A DNA stretch of 45,306 nt from Paraburkholderia translucens (GTDB taxonomy: Bacteria > Pseudomonadota > Gammaproteobacteria > Burkholderiales > Burkholderiaceae). The translations under genes and the position numbers were made by a program. Positions 1 through 8,318 of the stretch are shown here, piece by piece. How positions within the stretch are numbered: position 1 is the stretch's first letter; each line of letters starts with the position of its first letter. The stretch spans positions 1 to 45,306 of the forward strand of contig NZ_JAJITC010000025.1 in the NCBI RefSeq assembly GCF_020881035.1. Direction: 5' to 3'. Below the pieces are notes generated by a model. That model made no database searches. It saw only the letters and a program-made list of their open reading frames with translations, and was not told the DNA's origin.

Positions 1-1
1 C

Positions 2-55
2 GGAATTATGAACAACTTCCAGCAGGTCGTCAACAGGTTTTTATCACTCGCTTAA
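2..55 (+). CDS. possible 3' end of a gene cut by the window edge
   Basis: One frame stays open from the window edge and stops at TAA (53-55), giving a short tail that ends in NNFQQVVNRFLSLA. The residue mix looks protein-like but 17 codons are too few to identify a family. Up to the AI-2E gene end at 186 I see only a weak GC-rich inverted repeat (CCCGCTC at 94-100 with GAGCGGG at 130-136), which could act as a terminator between the convergent genes. It could equally be noncoding. Confidence 0.2.
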   Translation, partial: GIMNNFQQVVNRFLSLA

Positions 56-185
56 CCCGTCCACACCGCGGAAGTCCCCGCCATCCAAGGCTTCCCGCTC
101 CTCCGCGCCCCGGCGTCCGGAGCGCGAAAGAGCGGGATTCTAGTCGGCGCAGCCCAAACATGCAAGCGAAATCCTGGGGTTTTCC

Positions 186-1301
186 TCAGGGCGCCTTCCC
201 CACACGGCCCGGATCGTCTACCACGGACGTTTTCACTTCCGGCGACAGAGTCTGCGCTTTCGATGCGCCGATCGTCCAGTCATGCAGCACAGCATATGCG
301 ACCGCCAACAACGTAGGGCCGATGAAAACACCAAGGAACCCAAACGCGAACGCGCCGCCGAGGATACCCAACATCACCAGAATCAACGGCATATCGCTGT
401 TCTTGCCGATCAGGATCGGCTTGATGACGTTGTCGGACATGCCGACAACCAGCACACCCCACACGACCAGAAAAATCGCCCAGCCAGTCGAACCGCCCTG
501 ATACAGCCAGATCGCCGCGGGCAGCCAGACGATGACCGGGCCGCCGGGCACCACCGACAGGAAAAACGTCGCCAGCCCGAGCAGCGCCGGCGCCGGCACT
601 CCCGCCATCCAGCAACCGAATCCCGCGAGAACCGCCTGCACGAGAGCCGTACCGAGAATCCCGTAGACCACGCCCTTCACAGTGCTGCCCGCGAGCGCAA
701 GCAGATAGTCTGCGCGCTCACCCGCGACTCGACGCATCCCCGCATTCAGCCACGCGGCCGCTCCCTCGCCACCGGTGTAAAAGAAGAACGCGAGCACGAT
801 GCTCAGCGCCAGCAGCCCCAGACCGTGCGTCACCGCCAAGGCCGCCGCCAGAATCCACTTGCCCGCCGGTGCAGCGAGCGTGCGCAGTTGTGCGATCAGT
901 TCGGAATTGCTGCTGGTGACGCGCTCCCAAAAGGTTTCGATGCTCGAACCGACAAGCGGGATCCGCTGTATCCACGGCGGCAGATCAGGCAACCCCGACT
1001 CGAAAAGTCTTTCCACCAGCGCCACGATCTGGTGAACATGCGCGCCGAATGCAAAACCCGCATAAACGAACGGCCCCAGCACCACGATCAGAATGATCAG
1101 CACGATGAAGGTCGCAGCCAGCTTGCGCCGGCCGCCGACCACGCCAGTAAGTCGCCGGTAGAGTCCCCAGGAGCTGTAACTGAGGATGGCCCCCCACAGC
1201 AGCGCGGTCGTAAAAGGCGCCAGCACCAGCAACGAACCACCCACGAGCACAATCAATGCGAATACCGCGGCAAGTCGTTCGATCAGTTGGTCCGATTTCA
1301 C
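186..1301 (-). CDS. AI-2E family transporter (PerM/YdiK-like permease)
   Basis: An inner-membrane protein of 371 aa in the AI-2E exporter/PerM superfamily (related to TqsA and YdiK). Two hydrophobic helices open the protein (about residues 10-50). A less hydrophobic region follows at about 90-150, then a dense set of helices from 150 to 345, including the Gly-rich segments usual for the family. The start is GTG, with AGGAG seven bases upstream. The substrate is unknown: family members have been linked to autoinducer-2 export, Na+/H+ antiport or other solutes, and nothing nearby settles it. It is transcribed away from the DUF2863 gene across a gap of about 270 bp. Confidence 0.88.
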   Translation of the reverse strand: MKSDQLIERLAAVFALIVLVGGSLLVLAPFTTALLWGAILSYSSWGLYRRLTGVVGGRRKLAATFIVLIILIVVLGPFVYAGFAFGAHVHQIVALVERLFESGLPDLPPWIQRIPLVGSSIETFWERVTSSNSELIAQLRTLAAPAGKWILAAALAVTHGLGLLALSIVLAFFFYTGGEGAAAWLNAGMRRVAGERADYLLALAGSTVKGVVYGILGTALVQAVLAGFGCWMAGVPAPALLGLATFFLSVVPGGPVIVWLPAAIWLYQGGSTGWAIFLVVWGVLVVGMSDNVIKPILIGKNSDMPLILVMLGILGGAFAFGFLGVFIGPTLLAVAYAVLHDWTIGASKAQTLSPEVKTSVVDDPGRVGKAP

Positions 1302-1572
1302 GAGGGTTCTCCTATTGCGCCAGACCGCGGCAATGAAATGTCACACGCCCGTCAGGCGCCCGCTGAACGCCGTCAGTATAGAAGCGAGTCAGGCGCTCGG
1401 GGTGCTCTTATACCATCGGGTCAAGGCGATGTGCGTCGGGTGAGACTGTGCTGGTGGCAAGCGCATTCTTGAGATGGAAACGCCCAAATCGCTCGTGGAT
1501 GGCCCACCAACCGATACAGCTTCCCGGAAACGACTAGAATATAAGGTTCCGTGCCCCCAATTTTCCGGATCT

Positions 1573-2787
1573 ATGCGCTCGCGAATCGCCAAACGTCTCC
1601 CTCCCGACGCCGACAAGCTCGTCGGTCTCTCGCTCGCGCTTTTCGCGTCGGGCAGCCGTACCGAAGATCGCTTCTGGGAAGCGAGACTCGACGCGCTGCT
1701 GACAAAAATTGTGCGTAACGCCAACCAGACTACGCTCGACGCCGCGCTCGACCATCTGCAGCAGAATCATCCCGATGCCTACGGCGCGCTAGCTGACATG
1801 GCGGAAACGCATAGCGAATCGTTCGTGCTCGAACACGAAGGCGTGTCTTATGAAGCCCTGCTCATCGCGGCGCCCGTGCTCGCCTGGACCCGCTACGTGA
1901 TTCCCTCCGGCCCGCTCAAGTCCGACGCCGCCGACGCGTTGCGCGCGCACCTGCAAGCGCACGTGCTCGCCGCGAACACGCGCGTCGCAATGGCGCCGTT
2001 CCTGTACAGCATCGACCAGTTGCCGCGCCATCACGTCGAAACGTGGCGCATCGCTCAGCAACTCGCGCAGGCCGCCGTCAGCGGCGGCAACCCGAAGCTC
2101 AATTACGGCGAACTGCCAGAGACCTCGCCGATTTTGGCGGACCCGCGCTTCCTGCTCGCCGTCGTCGCCGCGCCCGTCGGCGAGGCGACGTTCCGCTGGC
2201 AGGAAGAAGAGCACGGCAGTCGCATCGAACGCAGCCAATGTCTCGAGCAATGGGCCACGCAAGGCGGTGCGAATCTGTCGGTCGTGCTGCCGGGCTGCGA
2301 ATTTGAATGCCTGCTGCCGGACGCGTACTACTCGGCCTGCCGCGACGCCGACGAAAGCGTTCGTCCGCACACCGTGCGGACCGCCGTGCGTTATCTTTTC
2401 GACACAATTGGCACGGCGCCGCAGGACCTGCGCGCGGTGGTTGCCGGTTTCGGCGAACGACGCATCGACGAGTACCGCGTTGGCTTCACGCGCAAGGGCA
2501 GCAACGACGTGATCTACGGTGTCGTGTGGCCACTCTATGGTCGCGAGAATGGAGAACCGGGCATCGACGAAGAGCCGCAGGAAATCACTGGCTCGGACGA
2601 TCCACTCGAGGAAATCGTCGCGCTTCTCAAGGAAACCGGCATCACCGACGTGCGCCGCCACGCAGGCCGCTTCGAGCCGGAATATTGCGACGACTGCGGC
2701 GTGCCGCTGTATGCGGACCCACTCGGCGAGATCGTCCATGCGGAAATGCCTGAAGACGCTGAGCCCGCGCAACCCCATTTCCATTAA
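1573..2787 (+). CDS. DUF2863 family protein
   Basis: A 404-aa soluble protein that I recognise as the DUF2863 family, which is largely restricted to Burkholderiales; its function is unknown. It is acidic towards the C-terminus and has a short Cys pair (CDDCG, near residue 378) that might bind a metal. There is no signal peptide or membrane segment. The frame is open upstream to 1474, but I chose ATG 1573 because a -10-like TAGAAT lies at 1535-1540, which would put transcription start after the upstream ATG. The protein from 1573 begins MRSRIAKRLPPDADKLVGL. A strong hairpin terminator follows at 2818. Confidence 0.85.
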   Translation: MRSRIAKRLPPDADKLVGLSLALFASGSRTEDRFWEARLDALLTKIVRNANQTTLDAALDHLQQNHPDAYGALADMAETHSESFVLEHEGVSYEALLIAAPVLAWTRYVIPSGPLKSDAADALRAHLQAHVLAANTRVAMAPFLYSIDQLPRHHVETWRIAQQLAQAAVSGGNPKLNYGELPETSPILADPRFLLAVVAAPVGEATFRWQEEEHGSRIERSQCLEQWATQGGANLSVVLPGCEFECLLPDAYYSACRDADESVRPHTVRTAVRYLFDTIGTAPQDLRAVVAGFGERRIDEYRVGFTRKGSNDVIYGVVWPLYGRENGEPGIDEEPQEITGSDDPLEEIVALLKETGITDVRRHAGRFEPEYCDDCGVPLYADPLGEIVHAEMPEDAEPAQPHFH

Positions 2788-2817
2788 TCCCGGCGTCGAC
2801 ATCCACGCCTTATCGCG

Positions 2818-2846
2818 AAAAGGCCCCGCATATGCGGGGCTTTTTC
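2818..2846 (+). terminator. rho-independent terminator after the DUF2863 gene
   Basis: A perfect stem (GCCCCGCA with TGCGGGGC, 2823-2840) has a two-base loop and is followed by TTTTT. It lies 30 bases after the stop codon. The A-run on the other side gives it some capacity on the minus strand too. Confidence 0.85.
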
Positions 2847-3000
2847 GTTGAATAGCCGCCTTTCTTATGCCTTTTGGACAGCCGTCAAAACGAAAGGAAT
2901 TTGTCATCATAGACACGGTGACGTATCGCCGTGATCGAGCCAGCTTCACGAACCGGACAGATGCGTCGCGCTATCTCGCCCGATACATCTGGAGACATAC

Positions 3001-3882
3001 ATGCGCTTCTCGATTCTCAATTCAAACCCGGAACGACGTGATGGACTCAAGGCCTTGTTGCGGCAGATCGACCGGCTGGCGCGCTTTACCGAAGCCGATG
3101 AATGGCGTCTGCTCGAACGTCCGTTCAAGCGTTACCGGCCTGATCTCGTCGTAATCGACTGGGAAGACTGGATGTCGGTTGCGCAAGTTCGCGCACTGCT
3201 CAGCCACTTTCCCGACCTGCGTATCAGCGTGCTCACCGACGGGACGGTACCAGCGCTCGTGCGCGCGCTGATGGACGAAGGCGTGCTCGGCGTCGTCCCG
3301 CGCGACACCGATCCCTGCCTGATCGTGCGTGCGCTCGAAATGGTGCTGCTCGGCGGTCATTACGTGCCGCCCGGCGCGCTGGCGATCGATCCGCCGCTGC
3401 CGACCGACACCACGATCCGTCCGTTCGATGAAGAATGTCCGCCGCCGCGCCGCAACAGACTCTCGAGCGGACTGTCACCCCGGCAGGAGCAGATCATGCG
3501 CTGCGTACACATGGGCAGCACCAACAAGATGATCGCGCGCACGCTCGGCATTAGCGAGGGCACGGTCAAGATCCACCTGACCAGCATATTCCAGCAACTC
3601 GGCGCGCCCAATCGCGCCGCCGCGGTCGCGCTTTACAACGGCTGGCTGACGAACCATTTGCAGGTCCTGCGCAACAACGGCGAGAGCAGCGCGAAGCCTG
3701 TCGTACGCGGTCAACCTGGCCCAGTTCCGCTACGGCACCGCAAACGCGCGCGCTTCCAGTACCCGTTGCCCGACGGCGACACCGGCACGGCGCTGCCAAT
3801 GGCAGCGGAACCCACCCCGTCGTATGGGGAGACCCCGCCCGAGCGGCTCGCACAAAAGTCGGTCAGGTCGGGCTCAACATGA
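3001..3882 (+). CDS. LuxR-type transcriptional regulator with a degenerate receiver domain
   Basis: This 293-aa DNA-binding regulator has a receiver-like N-terminus (1-120), a linker, a GerE/LuxR helix-turn-helix at about 157-215 and a low-complexity basic/Pro-rich tail of about 65 residues. The HTH core reads TNKMIARTLGISEGTVKIHL, a good LuxR match. In the receiver, the Asp at the end of strand 3 is kept (D53 in VVIDWED). The acidic pair after strand 1 is absent (ILNSNPE) and the conserved Lys of strand 5 is Arg (VVPRD), so phosphorylation is doubtful. GGAG lies six bases before the ATG. No sensor kinase gene is next to it, and its targets are unknown. Confidence 0.85.
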   Translation: MRFSILNSNPERRDGLKALLRQIDRLARFTEADEWRLLERPFKRYRPDLVVIDWEDWMSVAQVRALLSHFPDLRISVLTDGTVPALVRALMDEGVLGVVPRDTDPCLIVRALEMVLLGGHYVPPGALAIDPPLPTDTTIRPFDEECPPPRRNRLSSGLSPRQEQIMRCVHMGSTNKMIARTLGISEGTVKIHLTSIFQQLGAPNRAAAVALYNGWLTNHLQVLRNNGESSAKPVVRGQPGPVPLRHRKRARFQYPLPDGDTGTALPMAAEPTPSYGETPPERLAQKSVRSGST

Positions 3883-3986
3883 CGCGGGTCGCGTTGCGCA
3901 CATGCGCTCGAACAACCGCATTCGCGCAACGTTGAAGGTGGGCTGGCATGGAAGCCGCTCACACCTTTTCTCGTCCAACGAGTAAT

Positions 3987-4670
3987 ATGAGACTCATGGG
4001 GTTCCTCTACACACCGCTTCCGTTCTGGGTCGCTGTCGGTGGCTGGATTGCCACTGCGATGGTGATCGCGCTCGCGCTGTGGAAGAATCCTTTCAAAAGA
4101 CTTCAGGACGGCACGCTCCAGCATGTCTGGCTCGCCATCATCGTCGCGGTGTCGGTGCTGTGGGCGAGTAACGCCTGGCTCGACGACGGCACCGTGATGC
4201 ACCTGCTCGGCGCCACGCTCGTCGTCACGCTGTTCGACTGGGGTCTCGCGCTGATCGCGATGGCGGTAGTTGCAGGTCTGGCTGCCGTGGTCTTCGATGC
4301 GCCGTGGCAGGGCATCGCGCTGACGTTCCTCGTGTACGGCGCGCTGCCCGTCGGTATCTCGACCTTGCTCCAGCGCGTGTGCACCGCGTGGCTGCCGCGC
4401 AATCTTTTCATGTTCATCTTCGGCCAGGGTTTCGTTTCACCCTCTATTGCCGTGTCGCTGACCGCCGCGGCAGCGCTCGGAGTTCACATCGCGGTCTCTG
4501 GCGGTTCGATGACGGTGGTGCCGGTCGGCTATGCGCTGAGCGTGCTCCTGCTCGCCACCGGCGAAGCATGGTTCACTGGCATGGCGACCGCACTGATCGC
4601 GGTCTACCGTCCCGCGTGGGTCACGACGTACGATGTGCGGCGCTATCGTCTGGGCGGCCCGCGCACCTGA
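3987..4670 (+). CDS. CbiM-like membrane protein (orphan ECF-type permease)
   Basis: A 227-aa polytopic inner-membrane protein with six or seven hydrophobic segments. It resembles the CbiM substrate-binding subunit of energy-coupling factor importers for cobalt or nickel, best seen around VMHLLGATLVVTLFDW. The CbiM N-terminal metal-binding loop (Met-His-Ile-Pro-Asp-Gly type) is missing; the protein starts MRLMGFLYTPLP. No CbiN, CbiQ or CbiO partner is nearby. An upstream in-frame ATG at 3948 would add 13 residues that do not look like part of the family. Substrate and even transport activity are open. Confidence 0.7.
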   Translation: MRLMGFLYTPLPFWVAVGGWIATAMVIALALWKNPFKRLQDGTLQHVWLAIIVAVSVLWASNAWLDDGTVMHLLGATLVVTLFDWGLALIAMAVVAGLAAVVFDAPWQGIALTFLVYGALPVGISTLLQRVCTAWLPRNLFMFIFGQGFVSPSIAVSLTAAAALGVHIAVSGGSMTVVPVGYALSVLLLATGEAWFTGMATALIAVYRPAWVTTYDVRRYRLGGPRT

Positions 4671-4702
4671 GATGCGCGCTTTGACGCCGCACGGCGCGCA
4701 TC
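4671..4702 (+). terminator. stem-loop directly after the CbiM-like gene
   Basis: A nine-base inverted repeat (GATGCGCGC with GCGCGCATC) starts at the base after the stop codon. There is no T-run, so termination is uncertain. It overlaps the promoter-like sequence of the next gene. Confidence 0.35.
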
Positions 4703-4711
4703 TGTGATAAT
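4681..4711 (+). promoter_or_regulatory. promoter-like sequence before the BspC-like gene
   Basis: TTGACG (4681-4686) and GATAAT (4706-4711) are good sigma70 hexamers with a TG just ahead of the second. The spacing of 19 is longer than the usual 17. Transcription would start near 4718 and leave a leader of about 125 nt. Confidence 0.35.
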
Positions 4712-4843
4712 CAGCGCATTGTCAGTGGAGGCTTATCGGGCGCTCCCACGAGGACGACACTGAATATTTGTCGCCACATTGAACTCAACCCGTCCGCGGG
4801 GCATCTTATTTGCCTCACTTCCCATTAGCGTCTAAACAACTAG

Positions 4844-5461
4844 ATGGATCGCACCAACTTACCGCGCCGACTGTTGCGGGTGATCGGCCGGTTCGCAGCC
4901 TGCGCAGCGAGTCTCCCCCTCATCTGCGCGGTTCCCGCATTCGCTGATCAACTCGAACAGCACAACGACCTCGTCAACAGATTTATCACCCAAATGCACG
5001 CGGACCCGCTCGTCGCGGACTGCGCCGCGCATGGCGACTTTGTCGCGAGCACATCGACCGCGTTCGACCACGTCGAATTTCCGCCCAGTTCGTTCGACAG
5101 CGCCCATTCATCGGTCACGCCGTGGAACGACTCGTTCGACGAAGGCAAGCAGCGCGTCAAGGTGGACAGCATCGTCACCGTCGAGGGCGTCGGTGTGCGC
5201 TCGAACAACTCCGGCGAGCCAGCCGATCTCAAATTCCGCTGCGGCTACGTCGGCTCACAAATGCTCGCGTTCAGCTGGAACGACCCGGTGCCGCCGAACC
5301 GCGCGAATAGCACGGGATCGGGCAAGCACAAGGGCGGCAAAGGCAAGCACGCGGCCGGCAGCAAGTCGCCGAAGAAATCGTCGAATACAGGCTCGGGAAA
5401 GTCGTCGCGCGCTGCGTCGAACAAATCGGCAAACAAGAGCTCGAAGAAAAAGAGCCCATGA
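4844..5461 (+). CDS. secreted BspC-like protein with Lys/Ser-rich tail
   Basis: A 205-aa exported protein. A signal peptide is clear: a basic start (RRLLRVIGR), a hydrophobic core and a likely cut after AFA at residue 34. Residues 35-150 form a compact domain that I match, from memory, to the BspC-like family found in Burkholderia; the role is unknown. Two Cys (CAAHGD and FRCGYV) in the mature part could form a disulfide in the periplasm. From residue 155 to the end the protein is a repetitive Lys/Ser/Gly tail (GSGK, KGGKGK, SKSPKKSS, NKSANKSSKKK), which could bind DNA, LPS or another polyanion. It converges on the M14 carboxypeptidase gene through a shared terminator. Confidence 0.7.
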   Translation: MDRTNLPRRLLRVIGRFAACAASLPLICAVPAFADQLEQHNDLVNRFITQMHADPLVADCAAHGDFVASTSTAFDHVEFPPSSFDSAHSSVTPWNDSFDEGKQRVKVDSIVTVEGVGVRSNNSGEPADLKFRCGYVGSQMLAFSWNDPVPPNRANSTGSGKHKGGKGKHAAGSKSPKKSSNTGSGKSSRAASNKSANKSSKKKSP

Positions 5462-5509
5462 CATCGGGCGCCGATCGACTGGCGCGCCCGCCCGATCTGC
5501 CGTTCCAAT

Positions 5510-5554
5510 AAAAAAACGAGGCACGCACTTTTTCCGTGCGAGCCTCGTTTTTTA
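5510..5554. terminator. bidirectional terminator between BspC-like and M14 genes
   Basis: A long inverted repeat pairs AAAAAACGAGGC(A)CGCAC with GTGCGAGCCTCGTTTTTT around the loop TTTTTCC. It has a T-run on both strands, as expected between two convergent genes. Confidence 0.9.
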
Positions 5555-5569
5555 TGTCTGTCGGCGTCT

Positions 5570-6736
5570 TTAAGCGAACGTCTCTACGTGACGCAGGATC
5601 GCCTGCAACATCGCGGCGCCAAGCGACGCGCTGCGCTCACCGTTCCAGCCCACACGCTCGTCGGGCAGATTCGCGTTATCCTTGAACGGCATTTCCAACG
5701 TCAACGACAGACAGCCGAATTCATTGCCGATGTACTTCGACGCGAGCTTCAACGCATCCTCTCGATACTTGCTCGCCGCATAGCCGAACTTGTCCTGAAA
5801 ATCCGGACTCGCGTGCTTGAACGCTTCGATGAACGCCTTCTGCTCGAGCCCCTGCCGCTCGGTGAAACCAGGCAGCATTTCGGAGCCCGCCACGAACACA
5901 TACGGCAGCGCCTCGTCGCCATGAATATCGAAGAACAGGTCGCAGCCCGTCGCCTGAATCGCGTCGCGTACCACCAGCACCTCAGGACTGCGCGCGGCGT
6001 CCGGCTCCATCCATTCGCGGTTCAGATTCGCGCCGGCCGCATTGGTGCGCAGATTGCCGCGCACACTGCCGTCCGGATTCATGTTCGGCACGATGTAGAA
6101 CACCGCGTGGCCGTACAGCTTGCGCGCGACCGGATCGCCCGCCCAATCGCCCCAACCCACGAGGCGTTTCACGAACCCTTCGATAAACCATTCGGCCATT
6201 GTCTCGCCCGGATGCTGGCGCGCGATCAGCCAGATCTTCTTTTTCGGTGCGGCGTCGGCGGCATCGTCCGTGGGCGGCGTGCCGAGCGTGAGCAGCGAAA
6301 TCGGCCGGCCTTCGACGGTCTTGCCAAGTTCGGTCAGCGATGCGTGCGGCATCTGCTGCACGGCGCCGAGAAACTCGGCATGGCGCTCCTCGCTGTACGG
6401 CTCGAAGTACGCGTAGTAGATGCTGTCGAAATCCGGTGTGTGGTCGATCGTCAGCACCTTGCCGTCGTACGAGGTCGGCACGCGAAACCAGTTCACGCGG
6501 TCATAGCTCGCGACTGCCCGATAGTCGCGCCAGCCCTCCGCGAACGCGCACGCGGCTGCGTTCTCGAAGGTCATCACGCAGCGCTCGCGCGCCGCGCCCG
6601 TGAGGCGGAAATAGAACCACTGCGCGAACTCGGCGTGGCTGTCGGGCCGCACGCGCAAGCGAATATTGCCGGCGTCCTCGCAGGACAACACATCAATCGC
6701 GCCAGCGTCGAAATTGCTCGTAATCGATAACGTCAT
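5570..6736 (-). CDS. M14 family zinc carboxypeptidase (cytosolic AGBL-like subgroup)
   Basis: A 388-aa cytoplasmic zinc peptidase. An N-terminal beta-sandwich of about 130 residues, typical of the cytosolic carboxypeptidase subgroup, precedes the catalytic domain. Zinc ligands are visible in ARQHPGETMAEW (His and Glu), with the third His probably in DIHGDEALPY. The substrate-binding Asn-Arg lies in GANLNREWMEP. A late Glu in LTLEMPFKD fits the catalytic base. The family removes C-terminal residues from peptides, but the bacterial substrates are not known. I chose the ATG at 6736 because an AGGG sits nine bases upstream of it; the ATG at 6745 directly abuts that motif. No signal peptide. Confidence 0.88.
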   Translation of the reverse strand: MTLSITSNFDAGAIDVLSCEDAGNIRLRVRPDSHAEFAQWFYFRLTGAARERCVMTFENAAACAFAEGWRDYRAVASYDRVNWFRVPTSYDGKVLTIDHTPDFDSIYYAYFEPYSEERHAEFLGAVQQMPHASLTELGKTVEGRPISLLTLGTPPTDDAADAAPKKKIWLIARQHPGETMAEWFIEGFVKRLVGWGDWAGDPVARKLYGHAVFYIVPNMNPDGSVRGNLRTNAAGANLNREWMEPDAARSPEVLVVRDAIQATGCDLFFDIHGDEALPYVFVAGSEMLPGFTERQGLEQKAFIEAFKHASPDFQDKFGYAASKYREDALKLASKYIGNEFGCLSLTLEMPFKDNANLPDERVGWNGERSASLGAAMLQAILRHVETFA

Positions 6737-6787
6737 GAGATTCATCCCTGCCTGAATTCACGCTGCCTGTTCAACGCAGCGCCACCC

Positions 6788-7570
6788 TCATTCCGCAATA
6801 CGGCGGCGAAATACGTAAGTGGAATCGTTCGAGGCTTCGGCGTTGAACGCATAGCCTTCAGAATCGAAGTCCCTCAGCTGCGCGGGACGATCGAGGCGGT
6901 TTTCGACCGCGAAGCGCGCCATCAATCCACGCGCGCGTTTTGCATGGAAGCTGATGACCTTGTAGCGGCCGCCCTTCCAGTCTTCGAACACCGGCGTGAC
7001 GACCGGCGCGTCGAGCAGCTTCGGCTTGACCGACTTGAAGTACTCGCCCGAGGCGCAATTGACCAGCACGCGCGAGGCCGCCGCATTCGCCTTCAACTGC
7101 GCGTTCAACGCTTGCGTGATGCGCTCGCCCCAGAACGCATACAGGTCCTTGCCGCGCGGGTTGGCGAAGCGCGTGCCCATTTCGAGCCGATAAGGTTGCA
7201 GCAGATCGAGCGGACGCAACAGGCCGTAGAGGCCCGACAGCACACGCACATGATTCTGCGCATAGTCGAGGTCGGCCGGCGATAGCGTCTTCGCACCGAA
7301 ACCTTCGTACACGTCGCCGTCGAAGGCGAGCACCGCCTGCTTGGCGTTGTGCGTGCCGAATTGCGGCGACCAGTCCGCATAACGCTGAAAATTGAGGTGC
7401 GCGAGCTGATCGGAAATGCTCATCAGCGAAGCAATCTGTTGCGGCGACAAGCGGCGCAGGCCGTTGATCAGTTCGGCGGCATCGTCGACGAAATCGGGGA
7501 TCGTGTGCTTTTTGACGTGCGGCGGGGTGTCGTAGTCGAGCGATTTCGCCGGCGACAGAACGATTATCAT
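6788..7570 (-). CDS. yaaA: peroxide stress protein YaaA
   Basis: A 260-aa protein of the YaaA/DUF328 family, full length (E. coli YaaA is about 258 aa). The family N-terminus IIVLSPAKSLD is intact, as are the SDQLAHLNFQRY and FDGDVYEGF blocks. E. coli YaaA lowers intracellular free iron under hydrogen peroxide stress and so limits Fenton damage; its fold binds DNA, but the mechanism is not settled. It lies upstream of the M14 gene on the same strand (51-bp gap) and diverges from the PIN gene across 57 bp, where a shared control region is possible. No clear OxyR site was recognised. Confidence 0.93.
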   Translation of the reverse strand: MIIVLSPAKSLDYDTPPHVKKHTIPDFVDDAAELINGLRRLSPQQIASLMSISDQLAHLNFQRYADWSPQFGTHNAKQAVLAFDGDVYEGFGAKTLSPADLDYAQNHVRVLSGLYGLLRPLDLLQPYRLEMGTRFANPRGKDLYAFWGERITQALNAQLKANAAASRVLVNCASGEYFKSVKPKLLDAPVVTPVFEDWKGGRYKVISFHAKRARGLMARFAVENRLDRPAQLRDFDSEGYAFNAEASNDSTYVFRRRIAE

Positions 7571-7627
7571 AGAGGCTTGCAGGCACGCCGTGCCTGGCGG
7601 TCAAAGACGAAAGCCCGATTGTAACGA

Positions 7628-8134
7628 ATGCCCGGTTCCCTCGCCTCAAGCGGCGCGTTGCGCGTCGTACTCGATTCCAACGTGTGGATCGATATTCTCG
7701 TATTCGACGATCCGCGCACGCGGCCGATCGCCGCCGCGCTCGAGAGCGGCGCCCTTGCCGCGCTGATCGACGCGCGCTGCCTCGCCGAGCTCACCTACGT
7801 GCTCGACTATCCGCAATTCGCGCAGCGCAACGTCGACAAAGCTGCCGCGCTCGCGGTCGTCGCGCGGCTGGCGCAACTGGTCGAGCCGCCTGAGCCGACC
7901 GAGTCCACCGGCAACGCGCGGCCGCTGCCCCAATGCAAGGATCGCGACGATCAGAAGTTTCTCGAGCTCGCGCATGCGGCCCAAGCTGACTGGCTCGTGT
8001 CGAAAGATCGCGCTGTGCTGAAACTGGCGAAACGGATCGCGCGCGACTTCGGCTTCCGGATCGCGCAACCGGCACCGTTCGTCGAGGCAACCGCCATCGC
8101 GCAGAATGCCGGGGGCGAGCCCGTCAGCGCGTGA
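7628..8134 (+). CDS. PIN-domain protein, putative toxin without a visible antitoxin
   Basis: A 168-aa protein with a PIN-type nuclease domain. The acidic residues of the active site are recognisable: D16 in VVLDSNVWID, a Glu in LAELTYVL, and Asp residues in CKDRDDQKFLELA and VSKDRAV. The group is usually annotated as 'putative toxin-antitoxin system toxin component, PIN family', an Mg-dependent RNase. No small antitoxin gene lies on either side: upstream is yaaA, facing away, and downstream is an aminotransferase. It may therefore be a chromosomal PIN RNase with another role. The start has only a weak ribosome site. Confidence 0.8.
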   Translation: MPGSLASSGALRVVLDSNVWIDILVFDDPRTRPIAAALESGALAALIDARCLAELTYVLDYPQFAQRNVDKAAALAVVARLAQLVEPPEPTESTGNARPLPQCKDRDDQKFLELAHAAQADWLVSKDRAVLKLAKRIARDFGFRIAQPAPFVEATAIAQNAGGEPVSA

Positions 8135-8318
8135 CTCCGGCCACCGGTATCGCGTTTCGAGCCAACCGCGCATCGACGGCTCATCACGAGCCGGGCGGAC
8201 GGCCGGCGTGAATCCCGCGGTGCGCACGGCATCTCGCGATTCCCTACAATCAGGCTTCGCCCTTCGCAACGACAGTTTCGAGAACCGGCCTTCCTTATTG
8301 CCTGCTACCCACGACGCC

